Below the pieces are notes generated by a model, which was given only the letters and a program-made list of their open reading frames with translations, was not told the origin of the DNA and ran no database searches. DNA of 64,000 nucleotides from Paracyclopina nana (lineage: Eukaryota; Arthropoda; Copepoda; Cyclopoida; Cyclopettidae). A program made the translations under genes and the position numbers. Each line of letters starts with the position of its first letter. The first letter of the stretch is position 1. The DNA is taken from assembly GCA_019096065.1 (NCBI GenBank), contig JAGUCH010000006.1:5848001-5912000 (forward strand), given 5' to 3'. Of the stretch, positions 21,301 to 34,500 are shown one piece after another.

Positions 21301-23984
21301 TGACAAAAATTAATATTCTCGAGAAAATGCTTGTAGTTCGAATTAATGCGAGTAGATGAACGTCACATTATGACTTTTAGAGCATAGAAATGACCTGGAA
21401 TGTTTTGAAACAAATTGTGCCACACACGATTTGCAATTCCTCAGCGAGCTGAAATATTCATGTTTTCGGATAACTTGTCATTAAAGCGATCAATCTCTGA
21501 GAGCAATGACCAAAAAAAAAATCGAGAATATTTGGTGTGGGCAGAATAACAGATCACAAAATGCATTTTTTTCCTGGGCGGAATAAATGTGCGTGAATTG
21601 CGTCCACTTTTGTAAACAAATGTATGAAGCAATTTCTACACACAAAAGAAGAAAACTTGCCAATAAAAGCCAGATTCAATTCCAAAATATTGACTTTAGT
21701 GGTGCAAGTCCAATAAACCTTTAAAAATATGCAAGTCATGCTTTAAAAGGATTAGATGAAGAACACATTTGGCTATAGAGCAATAGATGAAAAGTGTCAC
21801 CTTCAATCAGTCACTTGTTACGCTTATCTTACTCCGCCATCTTTATTGCTCTACATTGACCAAGTGGGTGGCATTTTTACAGACTCAATGCAGACATTTT
21901 AAATTTTTTGTCAGCTGATGGCAATTGAAGGCTGCCAATTAATTTGTCAGGAAGACAGCTGATGGATTGACCCGTATGCCTGTCATTACTGCCATCAGCT
22001 GTAGTGTGTACTTTTCCAGCTGCTTTCCATCAGCAGGAAATTGAGTCCAGGTGAAATGAATTCAGGCATCTTCTCTCTCTCATATTATCTGCGGTGGAAT
22101 CAATTTTTCACTGAATCCACGTGACTCCTGCTGATTTCGCGAGTTTTCCAATATGCCTCAAAGTCAAAACAACAGCCATTAAATCAGTCAAGCATTTGAC
22201 ATAGCACAACAAAGAGTGTCACTCCTTTATGGCAGGATTCCTCAAGATAATTCCCTTTTATGTGGTGTTCATCTAAGTCGAATATTTTGACATATTTTTG
22301 AGAAAACTTTGCACAAAAAGTAAAACTCTTCAGTCACCAAAAAAAATCTAGTTTTCTACTATACTCTGTGAAATATGAACCTAGAGCTATAAGTGGTGAA
22401 AAATGCCACATTTTTCAGTGTTATTGCCTATTTGCTTTTTGCCATATTGTACTCGAGGTATTGTTTTTGTGATGCTATCAAAAAATTCTTCAAATATTTG
22501 CTCTGCAACATTTTGGAGTATGCAACTCACACACCTGATACCTATCTTCACATAAATCATGACACATAGCATATTTTGGCTGATGGCTAAATTAGGCTAA
22601 TTTTTTCCCTCCAGATGAGCCTTAAAAAATGTGGCCCATTTTTGCTGCTCTTATAAGCAAATTAGTTTTGCTTCATATAAGAAAGGATTGGAAAATTGAA
22701 AGGTGTAATTTTGAAGGCAGTTTCAGAGACTTGGCAAACCTTGATAAATTGACTTCATTTGGGCTGAAAATTGATCATTCATCTTATTCTGGAATGTCAG
22801 TCAACTTCAATTTAGCTTGAAATCGGGCAACCTTTTTCTGAGAAAATTGCGCCTAAAATAAACCCTAAAACCTCCTTGAAAGCCTTGTATCATAATAAAC
22901 TAAGCTGTTTTAATAAACATTCTAGGCTAGCAGTAAAGTAACCCTAAAAGGTCATGTCAACCTTGATTCCATTTTGGTGCAATTTGGGTGAAAAAATGCG
23001 GTAGATCAGCTTTTGTGCACCAAAATAACTCCACTTTCTCAATTCCTCTGGAGGTTCCCTTAAAGGAAGAAATTTTTGCGTTGCAACTAAATTCCGCGAA
23101 TTCAAGTGGATATATTTAGCTCTTCTTGGTGGCGCGGCCATGCTCAAAGCAATGTGTAATTATTATTTTTTGCTAATATGCATGCTGTAGCACAGCCATA
23201 ATTTTTGCTAGCTGACAGAGTACTATTATTAAAAAATTAAGACTCATTTAGCTTTTCGGCTGGCCCACTAATAAATCAGTCAATGTGGCTTGACTTATCT
23301 CTTAATCCGATCTGAACGTCAAACTCCAGTCCATTTAACATTGAAATTAAGAAAAGCTCAACATTGCTAAATAATTTGAGCTCTTCAATCTTCCACCTAA
23401 CCTGGTGCAACTTGAAAGTTCACTTCCAAGCATTTAGCTTGCTTTGTAAGCATATCAAGGTATATTTAACTTTTAAAAAAATCGCTTACTCCTGCAACCC
23501 TAATTAAAAATAATTAACTTCACTAATTCAACATTGATCTAAAAAAATATATAATTCCTCAAAACATAACTTAGAAATTAACTTTCTTAAATACGCCTTA
23601 GTTGACTAAAATATCGTAAAAATGAGACTCAGTAGCGATTTTTCGAATTGATTTTCAGTTTGCAAAACTGAAACTGATAGCAAATGAGTGAAAAAGTCTT
23701 CTCATCAAGATTTGTCCCAACTTTGTTTGTGAACGCTCAGTTATTTTTTACTTACGTTGAACATTGCAGACTTGTTCGTAATCTGTGCAGCAATCTCCCG
23801 TTTCGAGGCAACCCTCGTCGCAATAGCAGGGCTGTTTCACAAATTGGCCGTTGGCCTGCAGCCCGCTCACCACACACGAAGAATCTCGGCCCACGCAGCA
23901 CCGAACGGCCATTTTGCATTGGCCTTCAAGGCCGAAGGCCACCAAGGGCAAGCAAGACACTAGGAAAAAAGCTAGTTTGATCAT
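15311..23984 (-). CDS. SBSPON: SBSPON-like secreted protein, copy B, 5 exons
   Basis: Minus-strand exons 23984-23756, 19513-19313, 17955-17769, 16123-16047, 15507-15311; 296 aa, all phases closing. The signal peptide is MIKLAFFLVSCLPLVAFG. The somatomedin-B domain has ten cysteines (CCVGRDSSC, CYCDEGCLETGDCCTDYEQVC). The TSP1 exon encodes SEWSEWSGCDASCGKGVQSR. The linker exon is longer than in copy A (187 versus 118 bases), mainly through an acidic tail. The C-terminal domain has MCAFC, LGGRCKGHG, CHGKW and CPCQQGPDFVFV. The TSP1, fourth and last exons are 201, 77 and 197 bases, exactly as in copy A, so the two are tandem duplicates with one exon structure. Intron 1 is 4.2 kb. The donor of the linker exon is directly abutted by a dispersed 20-base motif. 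Confidence 0.9.
16555..16650 (+). repeat. Hairpin-headed dispersed repeat, copy 3
   Basis: TTTTCAGTTTCTAGAACTGA head, then TAATTGGAAG, AGAGTCTCATTACTT and TTTGATTTGA. It lies in intron 3 of SBSPON copy B (between exons 17955-17769 and 16123-16047). A copy of the 20-base motif follows at 16792. Confidence 0.75.
16792..16811 (+). repeat. Copy of the AGTAGATGAACGYCACATTA motif
   Basis: AGTAGATGAACGCCACATTA in an intron of SBSPON copy B. It is identical to the copies at 17743 and 21351 except at one base. Confidence 0.75.
17088..17318. mobile_element. Foldback MITE-like element, 231 bp
   Basis: Perfect terminal inverted repeats of at least 21 bases: the left end AGGCCGTTCTCATATTGCCG is matched by the complement of the right end. 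The inverted homology continues inwards through AAAAGCTAAGCTAAGGT repeats on both arms and a central GCTCAACATT / AATGTTGAGC pair, so the element can fold as one long hairpin. It is flanked by the direct repeat ATA (17085-17087 and 17319-17321). It encodes no protein and lies in an intron of SBSPON copy B. Confidence 0.88.
17743..17762 (+). repeat. 20-base motif abutting a splice donor
   Basis: AGTAGATGAACGTCACATTA. On the minus strand it begins immediately after the GTAAGT donor (17768-17763) of the third exon of SBSPON copy B. Confidence 0.8.
19171..19294. mobile_element. GC-rich inverted-repeat element (possible MITE)
   Basis: The left end AAGCGACAGTGGGCGGGGCT and the complement of the right end AAGTGACACTGGGCGGGGCC match over about 21 bases with three mismatches. 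The interior is GC-rich with a GCCGGCCGGCGCGC core, in sharp contrast to its AT-rich surroundings. It sits about 20 bases inside the intron that follows the TSP1 exon of SBSPON copy B. No target-site duplication is evident, so a regulatory GC island is the alternative. Confidence 0.5.
20427..20466. repeat. Two-unit 20-bp tandem duplication
   Basis: CGGTTTCGTCCACATGCGGT is followed directly by a second copy differing at two bases, in intron 1 of SBSPON copy B. Confidence 0.8.
21351..21370 (+). repeat. Copy of the AGTAGATGAACGYCACATTA motif
   Basis: Exact match to the copy at 17743, in intron 1 of SBSPON copy B. A related inverted copy (AGATGAACACCACATAA) lies at 22258-22275. Confidence 0.75.
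23653..23712 (+). repeat. Hairpin-headed dispersed repeat, copy 4 (weak)
   Basis: TTTTCAGTTTGCAAAACTGA head followed by a diverged AGTCTTCTCATCA. It lies 44 bases inside intron 1 of SBSPON copy B. The head is clear; the body is only partly alike. Confidence 0.5.
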
Positions 23985-26900
23985 GATGTGACCACCTCCA
24001 AGGTTCACATTAGACTCAAAAGCTTGGAGCTTGCAGCAGCAGAAGCGCCTGAAACGAAGATGGTTGCACACATCAGCACGCTCAGTCCCCTCTTTGATTT
24101 GAGAGAAGCTAGCTAATGTAGCGTTCATAGTCAAAGTTGAAATAAATCTGACTGAGAAGTGACTTTTGCCCATTTGTTTTCAACGTCAGTTCTATGAACT
24201 GATAATCAAAAAGCGAAATAACAAACGAATTTTGTTTACTCTATATTTATCTTGAATTTTAATGTATCTCATCTACTATCTTTAAAATTGTTTTTTTTTT
24301 AAAGAATCGTAAAAAATATCATCCATAAAATTAGAGGTAAATAATCACTACAAAGACAAACATAAATAAACGTTGTATTTTTGTGCAGTTTTAAGGTTTT
24401 TTGTTTTTACAGCTTTTTGTATTGCTTAGCTTTGCAAGCAAGGTAAATGCATGGGAGTGAACTTTAGGGTTACTCTGAGTCAGGTACAAGAACAAAAAAC
24501 CCATAAAATTACACTTGCAAGGGATGAAGAAGGGAGTGAGAAAAACCCTCGTTTTTCATTCCACACTGACCTTTTCCAGCTGCAGCTCGGAATTTATGAA
24601 TTAGGAAAAAAATCCGGGAAATCGTACGGTGTCATGATTTTTCTTCACACCACCCTGGAGCCATGAGGTCAATTGCTCCATTTTTGAATGAAGATTTCCA
24701 GTTTGACAAACCAGTTTGGCCAAATTTCATTGATACGCATCGCGAAAAAATGGGAGTGGGGAGGCAAATCTCCCTGTATTTTGACGAGAATTCAATAAAA
24801 GCAAGACAAAAGTTGTGTGTGCATATAGTAGATAGAAATAAGTTGGCAAAACTTTGCTCTTCTCGCACAAAAGGAAGGAAAAAGTTGTATGAAAAAATGA
24901 TCAGAAAAAATGTCCATTTCTTTTGTTTGAAGAAAAGTTTCTCCCGAAGTTAAAATTGCCTGCCAATTGTTCACTGGAGCTTCTAATTGGCTTAAAAGGG
25001 GGAACTTGTTAGCTCAGCATTTGAAATTTTTAATGTCACACCTTAAATAGTTTTGAACAGATGTATTCAATTCCGAAATTATGTACTCACTAGAGAACTG
25101 ACGCACTCAGTTGCAAACTGACACGCTCAACTGTAAACTGACGCGCTCAGCTGTAAACTGACGCGCTCAGCTGTAAACTGATGCGCTCAGTTGTAAACTG
25201 ATGCGCTCAGTTGAGAACTAGCAAACTTGTTAGTAAACTGACGCACTCAGTTGAGAACCAGCAATTTTGGTTGTAAACTAACGCACTCAGTTGTAAAATG
25301 ACCCACTCTGTGGTAAACAGACGCACTCAGTTGTCGACTGATGCACACAGATGCACACAGTTGCTATAATTAATGTGTTGGTAAATGTCAGCAAATTAAC
25401 AAGTTTTCTCCTAAATCTTCCAATTGCTTGATATGTTTTTGAAACTTCCATGCTGCATGCTCAGAAAAATATTTTTTGCAGGCTGGATGATTCATCATTT
25501 TGCACATTTACATAAAGTCAGTTTTTTGCACTAGAATTTGAACCATTTTTTGTGCCATGGATTTGGTCCCTTCGTTTGGTACATATAACGATCTACGCAC
25601 CAAAGAAATTCTTAGGGCGTCTCATCATGCAAAGCAGCCGCAAAACAAATGATTAGGGTCTACTAAATGCCTCAAGGGATGGTCAAGCCTAATTGAATGC
25701 CACAAATATTGTGAGGGGTGTTTCATGAATTTTAAGTTTTCGTGGGGAGACAAAGGTCTCTTACCTATGCAAGTTTTCAAGCGAATTAGTAAATCAATAG
25801 CAAGTTGAGAAATAAGGGGAAAAATTCATTCAACTAAAGCTCTTTTAGGTCTATTATTTGAAAATTATATCGATTACTGTATTTGAATTATCATTGTTGA
25901 TTTATACTGGTATTTCCATGTTGTTATTCACACTCCCCGAAAATTGTGAAAAATTGTAAGAAATTCTGCACAACTTATATTTAATTTACATATTTTCCCC
26001 ATACATTTTAGTTATCATGTAGAAATAAATCTTTATTGAAAAATGTTTTAAACAACTACTTCCAATTCACAAATGCTTGATTTTATTATACATATTAGAT
26101 CCTAGGCAGGTATCGTCATTTTTATCATAACTTTATTTTTGTGGAAATGATGCCCAATTATAAGCTAATAATGCTAATCGATGTATCATCGAACAAAACT
26201 CACAAACTTGTAATAGACTTGCTCACGCATTTGAAAACTTGATTGGCTTGAAGACCTTTGTTGCCCCACGAAAACTTCAAATTCCTGATACACCCTGATG
26301 GCGTTATATTGATGCAATCGTTGGGTGGTGGAATTTCATGTGCGGCTTTAAAAGGAGTGCCGAATTTGGCACACTACTGTGGTCAAATGCCAGCTTCACT
26401 TATAGGGACACCCTCATACATTCTGATTAAAATAGATAAACCCTGCATTTAGGAGCCACTTTAGCCTATTCCACTCTGAGATTTCTCTCATTTTGAGATA
26501 CTAGAACATTTTTCCATTCTTGATTTATAAAAGGGACCCTAAAAACACTGTTAAATTGCAGACTCAGAAACACAGTTAATACCTTAAGAGACCTAAGAAT
26601 ACAATAAACACACCCTTTCGAGCAAAAAAACCCACTCAAATACATAACTCACACCCAAATACTAATAATACACTAACATACCCCAAAATACACTCGTATA
26701 CTTATTAACAGCACAAATTCCCAAAATACTCACGTTTGACTCAAAAAATTCAAGGGGATGCACACACACTAAGAAGTTTTATAAAATACACACAAATTCA
26801 GAAAATGCATTCAAGTTGACAAATACACTGAAAAAACCTTGCCATGGAAAATAGACAGTCAAAATACATCTATAAATGTATCTCAATGATGCCACTACTC

Positions 26901-28373
26901 GAGACTCCTTAAGTTTGTTCCTTCTGTCAACAGATGGCCACTTTCTCCTAATGAACCCTCTTAATTTTATGAGCCAGAGCTACCACTTCTTTCCTAGCCC
27001 AAGTCCAAATAAGGTATTCAGAAAAAGTGTAAACTTGGCTCACCCTGTATATAGCAATGTGTATAATTGTGTACCCAAGTTGGGGGTTGGTGGCACATGG
27101 CCTTGACAATTATATACACAACAACAAAATGTTTAAGGGTGTGACCCTTAACTTATTGCAACTCTAGCAGGGTGCCATTTATGGGGTGAAAACATTTTCA
27201 GCTTAATGTAGGGAAAAAACTTTTTCCTTCTTTCCTTCATCTAAACTTTTCTTCTCCTCCTTCTCTTTTCAGACATGTTGCCAATTTCAGTGACGTTTTA
27301 TTGGATTTCTTACTTCTCTTCAGGCTCAAAAAGGGAGATTTTGGGGGGGATATTTCAAATATTATTCTCCCTACTTTTTCCAAAAACAATCCCATGTTGC
27401 TGACACAAATTCTCAATAAATGGCTCAGCTCTAAGCATGAAATCAGAAAAATGTGATATTTCACGAATAATAAGTTTGCAATTCGGTTTTTATTTCAGTT
27501 TTGCAGCCTGTAGCCCAAATTGAGCAATGAATCTATTTGGAATTAAAATGATGTCAGAATTTTTCAAACATAAAATGCATAAGTACCGAGAGTTTATTAA
27601 GCACTTTATCTCAGCAGAACATTGCTCAGTGTTCAGTCTAGAGTACTTAATGTGCACTAAGCATTAATGAGCTCACAATGCTTTAATGACATTTGAGCAT
27701 GAAAAGAAGCAAGAGATGGAAAAAAGCCACCCCTAGCTCTTTTTGTGAGATTCTGAGATCAAAGGAAATCTGCTGGGATATTATACACACACACTGGACA
27801 GCCATTGTGATTGATACTGGAATAGGGGGAAAAGGGTGGGGAAAAACCAGCTCCCCTAGCTATCATTACAAGGCTTAATGATGCTGCTGAATGTTGCTGT
27901 AAACAACTTTCTTTTATTTGGCTAAACTTTATATAGTAGCAGCATAAAAAGGTCTTTTGTGGTGCAAAGTGGTGTAAGCCTTCTGAAAAAGCCACATCCA
28001 ATTACTTTCTTTTCCATTCAGTGATCTTGAGTCAGCTGCTGTCGTTTCACCTTGAATAGGTGTCAGTTCCATCTACTCAGCTTATGGCTGAGTAGCTAGC
28101 TATTTCCAGAATTCTCATCCATTTTTACCAACATCCACTCTTAGGAAGCTTTTAACGTATTTGCTTACAGTTGGAAAAATTGCATGGGTTTCTCATTGGT
28201 AATTTTGAAAATGAGAATCCTCCAGGAAGTTTTAGTTAATGAGTGAAAAAAATTGTCCAATGCACAAGTAACGCTTATTGGCCACAATAATGAGAACGCT
28301 AATTTATGAGCCGTCAAGCCTCCCTTGAGTGTTGTTATGTGGGCAATTGGATTATACAGTTATTAAGTCAACC
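23985..28373. other. Spacer between SBSPON copies B and C, left part
   Basis: Divergent promoter side of copy B followed by AT-rich sequence. It holds the 20-bp array at 25085-25370 and an ATACAC-rich stretch at about 26590-26850. ORFs at 24451-24666 and 24663-24953 have no domain, signal or consistent splicing and are not called. Confidence 0.5.
25085..25370. repeat. 20-bp tandem array between SBSPON copies
   Basis: Roughly 14 imperfect units of GTAAACTGACGCGCTCAGCT, with variants such as GACGCACTCAGTTG. It lies about 1.1 kb upstream of SBSPON copy B. Confidence 0.88.
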
Positions 28374-28375
28374 TA

Positions 28376-30997
28376 CCCCACTAAACAAAATGAAAATCGG
28401 TCCAGTTAAAATTGGGATTTACTGCCGAAAAAAATTCACTATTCTATTAGGGAAAAGTCCGAGATTACCGTGACGCTTTGATTAAATAAATCGATCGTAG
28501 GATACGGATTTTTTAAATGTTGTCCTATGACTTTTTTTTCATTTTTATAGTCATTTATGGGCTGTTTTAAGTATGCGCAGCCATTTAATTTTTTTAAATT
28601 TCACTTATTAGAGAAGCTACTAATGACTTAAGTTATTTGCAAAGTAGATTAATTGTAGATTTTTTCTGGGTTTCCGCCATAAAGTTGGGAATTTTTTTTT
28701 CTGTAAATTTTTGAGATAAAACTGTACTTTCATCTACACTAAACATCAATTATATCCCTAGTAATAGTATTTTTTCCTAATTTTTGGTTGATCACCTTTT
28801 TTTCCCAATTTTATGTATTTTAAATGCATTAAAAGGGGAATGATTTTTTTATCTGGCATTGTGAATTCTGATGTCAATTTCATCCCAATTATATGTCAAT
28901 TTTTATGATAAAAATGTGATTTCTTAATTACCTTTTTCCCCACTTTTATGTATTCCAAATACATTAAAGGGGGATTTATTTAGTTCACAACTAATTAACA
29001 AGATACATACAAATCCTGAAAATCAACTATGTTACATAATGTTTTGAATTTTTATGTGAGCCTGAAATTTGAAGGCTCTCTCCACTCTAATGACCCATTT
29101 CATAGGTAAGTCTTTAGATATAGAAAGTTATGATCCGGAAAAAATAGAGTGGACTAAATTGATTGTGGTACATGTAAAAAAATATTGAAATATTCTAAAA
29201 ATCTCAGTTTTTGTATAAAAACTGAGGTTCATGATACTTACTAACTCACCTTTCATGTTGTTCTAAACAACATCTATTAATGAGGATTTTTGAAATCTCA
29301 AAACCACTAAAAGTTGTAGATAAGAATAATTTCACAAATTATTGAATTGCAAGCAGAGCCATCTCTGAACAGTTTACAAAGTTAGATTTAAAAATTCTTA
29401 AGAACAAACTCAATTAATTCAAAAATAAATATTGAAAATTGAGACTTAATTGAGAGAAAATTGACACATTTTATATCTACAGCTAAGTCAAAAATAAATA
29501 TCAAAAATTGAGACTAAATTGAGAGAAAATTGAGACATTTTCTTATTTTTTTAATTATTTTAATGTGATGCAAGATAAAATTCATATACTATTCCACAGT
29601 TAAGACAACAAATGCTCAATGTACTTTAGTTCTTTGCAAATTCGTTATTTCACATTGTGATAACAATTTTTTCGAGCCAATTGACTGTTGGACATTAGTG
29701 CTACTTGTATTTTGTGGCAATACTTGATTGCTTGCACTGTGCCGATTTAGTTGTCGAAACCGCCACAGATGGCGTTAGATGATTGGCGCTCTTAAAGCCA
29801 TTAGTTACGTAATAATCTAAACTAAACCTAAATTGCAATTTTGAACTTTTTCTGTAGTGAATTCCTGAAAATATTATATCACAGCAAAAAATTTGCCAAA
29901 AGGGAAAGAAATAACAGCTTAAAGATATCTGTAGTGGCTGAATAATTGTCGGTCTGCATTTGTGTGAGTGGGAATGGCAATCTTTTTTATGGTAATTTGA
30001 GCCCATATTTTGGATTTTTTGCTTTTTTCGGGTCTGATCTACTTCAATGGTGCTAGAAAGATTGTAATGTAACCTTGTATTACTCTGACTATTCATGAAA
30101 GAATCAAGAAAAGCAGAAACTTCTATGAACCCGCTTCATACGCCAAAATTTGGTGTTCGAATTTTAGCAGCGCCCCCTAGCGCCGCAACTGGGCTTAAAA
30201 TAAAGCTTACTCCAAGCAATCAAGTATTGAGATGGGACAGATTTGCTATTGGCGAAAGTGGCCAAGTCCAGATAAAATAGCTGCCTACGAAATCGGGAGT
30301 ACTGGGAATTAGTGGGGAAAAATTATACAATTTTTGTTTAGGTCAAACTCGGGCCAATTGACTGTGGGACATTAGAGCTTAGTGTATTTCGTTGTGATTG
30401 AGAGGGGACAGATTTGCTATTGGCGAAAGTGGCAGAGTTCAGATAAAATAGCTACCTACGAAATCGGGAGAGTGGTGATATAAACCGGATTTTTTTTTAG
30501 TCAGACTAATTGGTAAATCCTAAAATAATTCACAATTAAGCATGTAAACTAATTGGCATTAATATACATTCCTTTTAAACAATTTTTTGTAAAAATGAAA
30601 CATATTGATAGGGACAAAAAATTATCCCAATTTTATGTCAATTTAATCTAAAAAATTGTAATTAAACTTACAAAAAATAGTAATATTGATTTTTAGGTTT
30701 TTTAAAAAAAAATTAACGATGAATGACAGAATTATTAGCTAAAAAATTCATATCAATTCAAAAATTAAAGATTAAGAAAATTTTTTTTAAGACTTTGAGT
30801 ATGTCAATTTGTCGCCAATTTGAATATTTTAAAATTAAATATCTTGAAGACTAATTATGATAAAGCGAAAAAAATAACATGTGAGTACTCTATGGTTAAA
30901 GACGAATTGATGTATGTCAAAATAAATAGATTTGGACACAATTGAATTTCCAACTGGAGTTAGCAGGGAAAAACTACGGATCTTTTGTTTAGTGGGG
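28376..30997. mobile_element. TA-flanked terminal-inverted-repeat element, 2.6 kb
   Basis: Left end CCCCACTAAACAAAA and right end TTTTGTTTAGTGGGG are perfect 15-base inverted repeats, flanked on both sides by TA (28374-28375 and 30998-30999). TA target duplication is typical of Tc1/mariner-like and some other DNA transposons. The interior is very AT-rich and holds internal repeats: a block with GGGACAGATTTGCTATTGGC near 30233 and again near 30407, a CCAATTGACTGT(T/G)GGACATT block near 29677 and 30353, and two palindromic TTTATGTATT...AATGCATTAAA blocks near 28810 and 28950. No transposase-like reading frame is present (longest ORF 131 codons, no DDE motif), so it looks non-autonomous or decayed. 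It lies about 560 bases upstream of SBSPON copy C. Confidence 0.72.
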
Positions 30998-31462
30998 TAA
31001 GGCGTAATGATCATGATCTAATAAATGCGTAATCAAAGCAGTATGATATGTCGCTTATTTGTTCATGTCATGGCTTAATTCACTTATGTACTTATAGTGA
31101 TTTAATAACTCATGAGTGGCAGGATAGTATATATCATATCCAAGAGCTAAAAGCAAATAGAACGCTAATAAAATTATAATCACAACTATAATTTATGTTA
31201 GCACAAATGTTGTATTTCAAAGTAACTTTTGTTTCACAAAATACTCATGAGTTTCGTCGTCATTTAGTGCTAATTGTGTTGAAGCCAATTTTTCTCTCTT
31301 GAACAGCTTCACTTCAATCCGGATTCTCATTTTCCAGGTTCAAAATGAGAAACCCATGCAATTTAACCGACTAAAAATAGTCGTTTAAGGCATCTTGTAG
31401 CATTCCCTACGTGCTCTGGCTTTCACGCCATCCCCCCTTTGCTTTGGTAGGAGTACAACATG

Positions 31463-31470
31463 TATAAGGA
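31463..31470 (+). promoter_or_regulatory. Possible TATA box of SBSPON copy C
   Basis: TATAAGGA about 90 bases before the ATG, which would place the start site near 31493. There is no clear initiator, so support is moderate. Confidence 0.4.
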
Positions 31471-31553
31471 TGCTCCTGCTTTCTCTTTTGCTTCGACGGT
31501 CGACGACTCCATAGCATCACCATCATTTGAGCTGGTTTGCTCGAGCTGAGAAG

Positions 31554-34500
31554 ATGTTAGTCAAAATTGGATTTCTTGCACTCCTTTTCTGCACCCTTCT
31601 CAGTGTGGTCAGTCCTACCAATTTGTGCTCCACAGCTGGACTTTGCTGTAAGCACAGAGACAGTGAATGTGTAGTGCAAAAAGTGTATCCCAATCATACA
31701 GTGGACACCAGCCAACTTCCCTGTTATTGTGATCATGCTTGCTTAAGGTTGGATGATTGTTGCCCTGATTACAAGCATTTTTGTGCAGGTAAAAGAAATA
31801 CATTAGAGCTGTATTTGATAGTGGTACAGAGGCATTTTGCAGATGCAGCAAAAACACACAAAAAAAACTTGAAGACATGTTGTGATGTGAAAAAAGCAAA
31901 CATCTGCTACTAGCACACGCAAAACTATTGTACTAGATGTATTTGGTGTGGAAATTACATGTGTATTTTTGTATTCATGTATTCTGCCAAATCAATATAC
32001 TACTAGAACAACCAGCTCACTACTTATAATACACTTATACTTCATGAAGTATTCCTAATGTAGTATCATACAAAATACCTAGAGATGTATTTAAAGTGGG
32101 GATGACAGCTTTTGACAATATTATCAAATGTAAGATACAAAATCAGTTCATAGTTGAGGAAAATGATCTTAATTAAATTTTGTGCCTGAGGCTCAATGCA
32201 CTTTCTCAGCTATGAATGAATACAAGGATGTATTTTATACGCAAACTTTGTCGTTTTTACTGCCCTCTTTGTGCACAAGTTAGACTCTATGTTGTAGTAG
32301 AAGTATCTCTCTATCAGGAATTTTATGGCTAGTGATTTTTCCCAGAAAAGCCACGTATATTTTATGCACAAGAATGGATCGAATAAGGTGTCCATACGGT
32401 CTACTTTAGTTGAAAATAAAAGTCTTCTCAATTCCCAGTAAAAAAGGAAATATTGAATTTAACCCTTTTTACCAAAAGATATGGTGAATATACCTCTTTT
32501 TTCTGCAATAATGTCTACAATTTCCCAATTTGCGAGCAGTGCATCACCAACTTTTTTTTCTTGGTCCTCAGGTCCCAAAAAAGGGCTAACTTTTTCTTCA
32601 GAAAAAAATTCAGAGGAGGATACAGACAAACTTCAATATTTGTCAAGTATCTGTGCAAAGTTTTTCAGCTTTCATTCAGCAGAAGTAGTATATGTATTTT
32701 GGCTCAAATTGACCTTAATAGGTGCAGAAAAAACACAGCAGCAAGCCAAAAAACTGCCCAGAAACTTTTTGTCAACAACAAGCAAACTTTTTAATTGGTT
32801 CTTCTCTACACACAAAGTGAGCCAAAAATTGAACCCTTCCACTAAATTACTTCCTTAATCATGCTTACAAGAGTATAATGATGTATTTGTGGTCAATTAC
32901 ATCCAACGTTGACCTCAACTCTTTTTGGGCTTCCAAACAAGGTCAAAACTATTAGGCTGCAAGTGTTAATTGCTTTGTTAATTACTGTATTTCAACAGCT
33001 CATTTGGCAGGTGAAAAATTAGGTTTGATTGGCATGTTGCTCTACAGAAGTAAACAAAACAACAACATATTCAGCTACACAGGCCCCTTGTCCTAACCTC
33101 GTTATTGCACAATGGGTCCCTTGACCACCATTAAGACAATCCTGCATTAGCTGCACAGTGAGATAAACATCCTTAAAAAGCATACAGACACTTCATGGCG
33201 CCAGCCAATTAAACTGTTTGAAGTTGGAGGCGCCAGACAGAAAAACCGTTGGACACAAGTCCAGACTTCTTGGCGCCCACTCGGCATAAAATCATTAGCC
33301 CAAATGCAATTGTTACACTATGATTATCCTTTGACCATTGTAGAAGTGACCCTAAAACCATAAAAGCTGTAATTGTCATAGACAATTAATCAGTTCAATT
33401 AACCCAGATAATAGCTTATGTCATGTTTTTTGTTTTCCTAGTGCAAGACTGCAAAGTGTCTGAATGGGGTCCCTGGTCTCTCTGTTCTGTCAGATGTGGA
33501 TCTGGAGGCATCACTGAGCGCCACAGGGTCATCTTACACCAAGCCTCCAATGGAGGCAACTCTTGTCCCCATCTTGTCCAAGGAAAAGCCTGTGTGGGCA
33601 AGGCTTGTGATGAACATGAGCCAGAGGAAAAGTGGACAGGTGAAAATACAATTGCTACTTATGTTCAACAAATAATATTGATGTTAGGAAACAATTTATA
33701 TATATTTTTGATAAGTTCAGCATTTGAGACTGAAAGTAGAATTGGAAGATGATTAGAGAGTTTCATTACTTTAATCTTTGATAAGGATGCAATATACTTT
33801 GCCAATAAAATGTATCTTACATCAACTATTGAAATGCCATCAATTGAGTGGTGTAAATCATATGAACTGCGCCAACATATGTGCTACCAAAATCTGAGCT
33901 CAGATAAAATGCCTCCACTTCTTCTTTTGGTGGAAAACTTTTTCATAAGTGGCTGTCATGTCTGAGTATATAGGATAGCATATCCGAAAAGTTATACACC
34001 ATACCACACACAAAAGCTGAAGTAAATATGCAGGTGGTCTGGAATTGCATGCATTTTTTGACAAGCAAAAGTTGTCTGAGGTGCAGCAGCAACATTTTGC
34101 AGCTGAATAGCATACATTGAAAAGAATCATCTGAAGTATTTCCTGCAAATTGAAACTATTCCCAATACAGCAATAATAGTAGCCAATGCAAATTGTATAA
34201 TCATAAACAGGGTATTATGACACTATTCTCATTATATTGAATGTGGGGCAAATTATGTGCAATTCATTTCGTAAAGTTCTGTCTTTGCAAAATGTATGAT
34301 GAGTTGGCTGCTTTCATTAATACATTTATTATTGACGTGTATGAAATATTTTTCCCACTTAATATGTTTTCAGTTTTGGCAACTGAAAACGTAACTGGAA
34401 GATGCAAATTCAGTCTCATTAGCTTGATATTTAGTTAGAAAACAATATTTTGTCAAAAAAATGTATCTTACGTCAAAAGAGCAAGACATCATCAAAATAC

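Noticed and set aside
24451..24953. Two overlapping plus-strand ORFs as a split gene
   Set aside because: No splice sites join them, no recognisable domain, and composition is like the flanking non-coding DNA.
27490..27560. Further copy of the hairpin-headed repeat
   Set aside because: Only TTTCAGTTTTGCAG matches; the rest of the family pattern is absent.
33185..33290. GGCGCC palindromes as a regulatory cluster
   Set aside because: Three GGCGCC-type words in about 90 bases of SBSPON-C intron 1, but no further structure supports a function.
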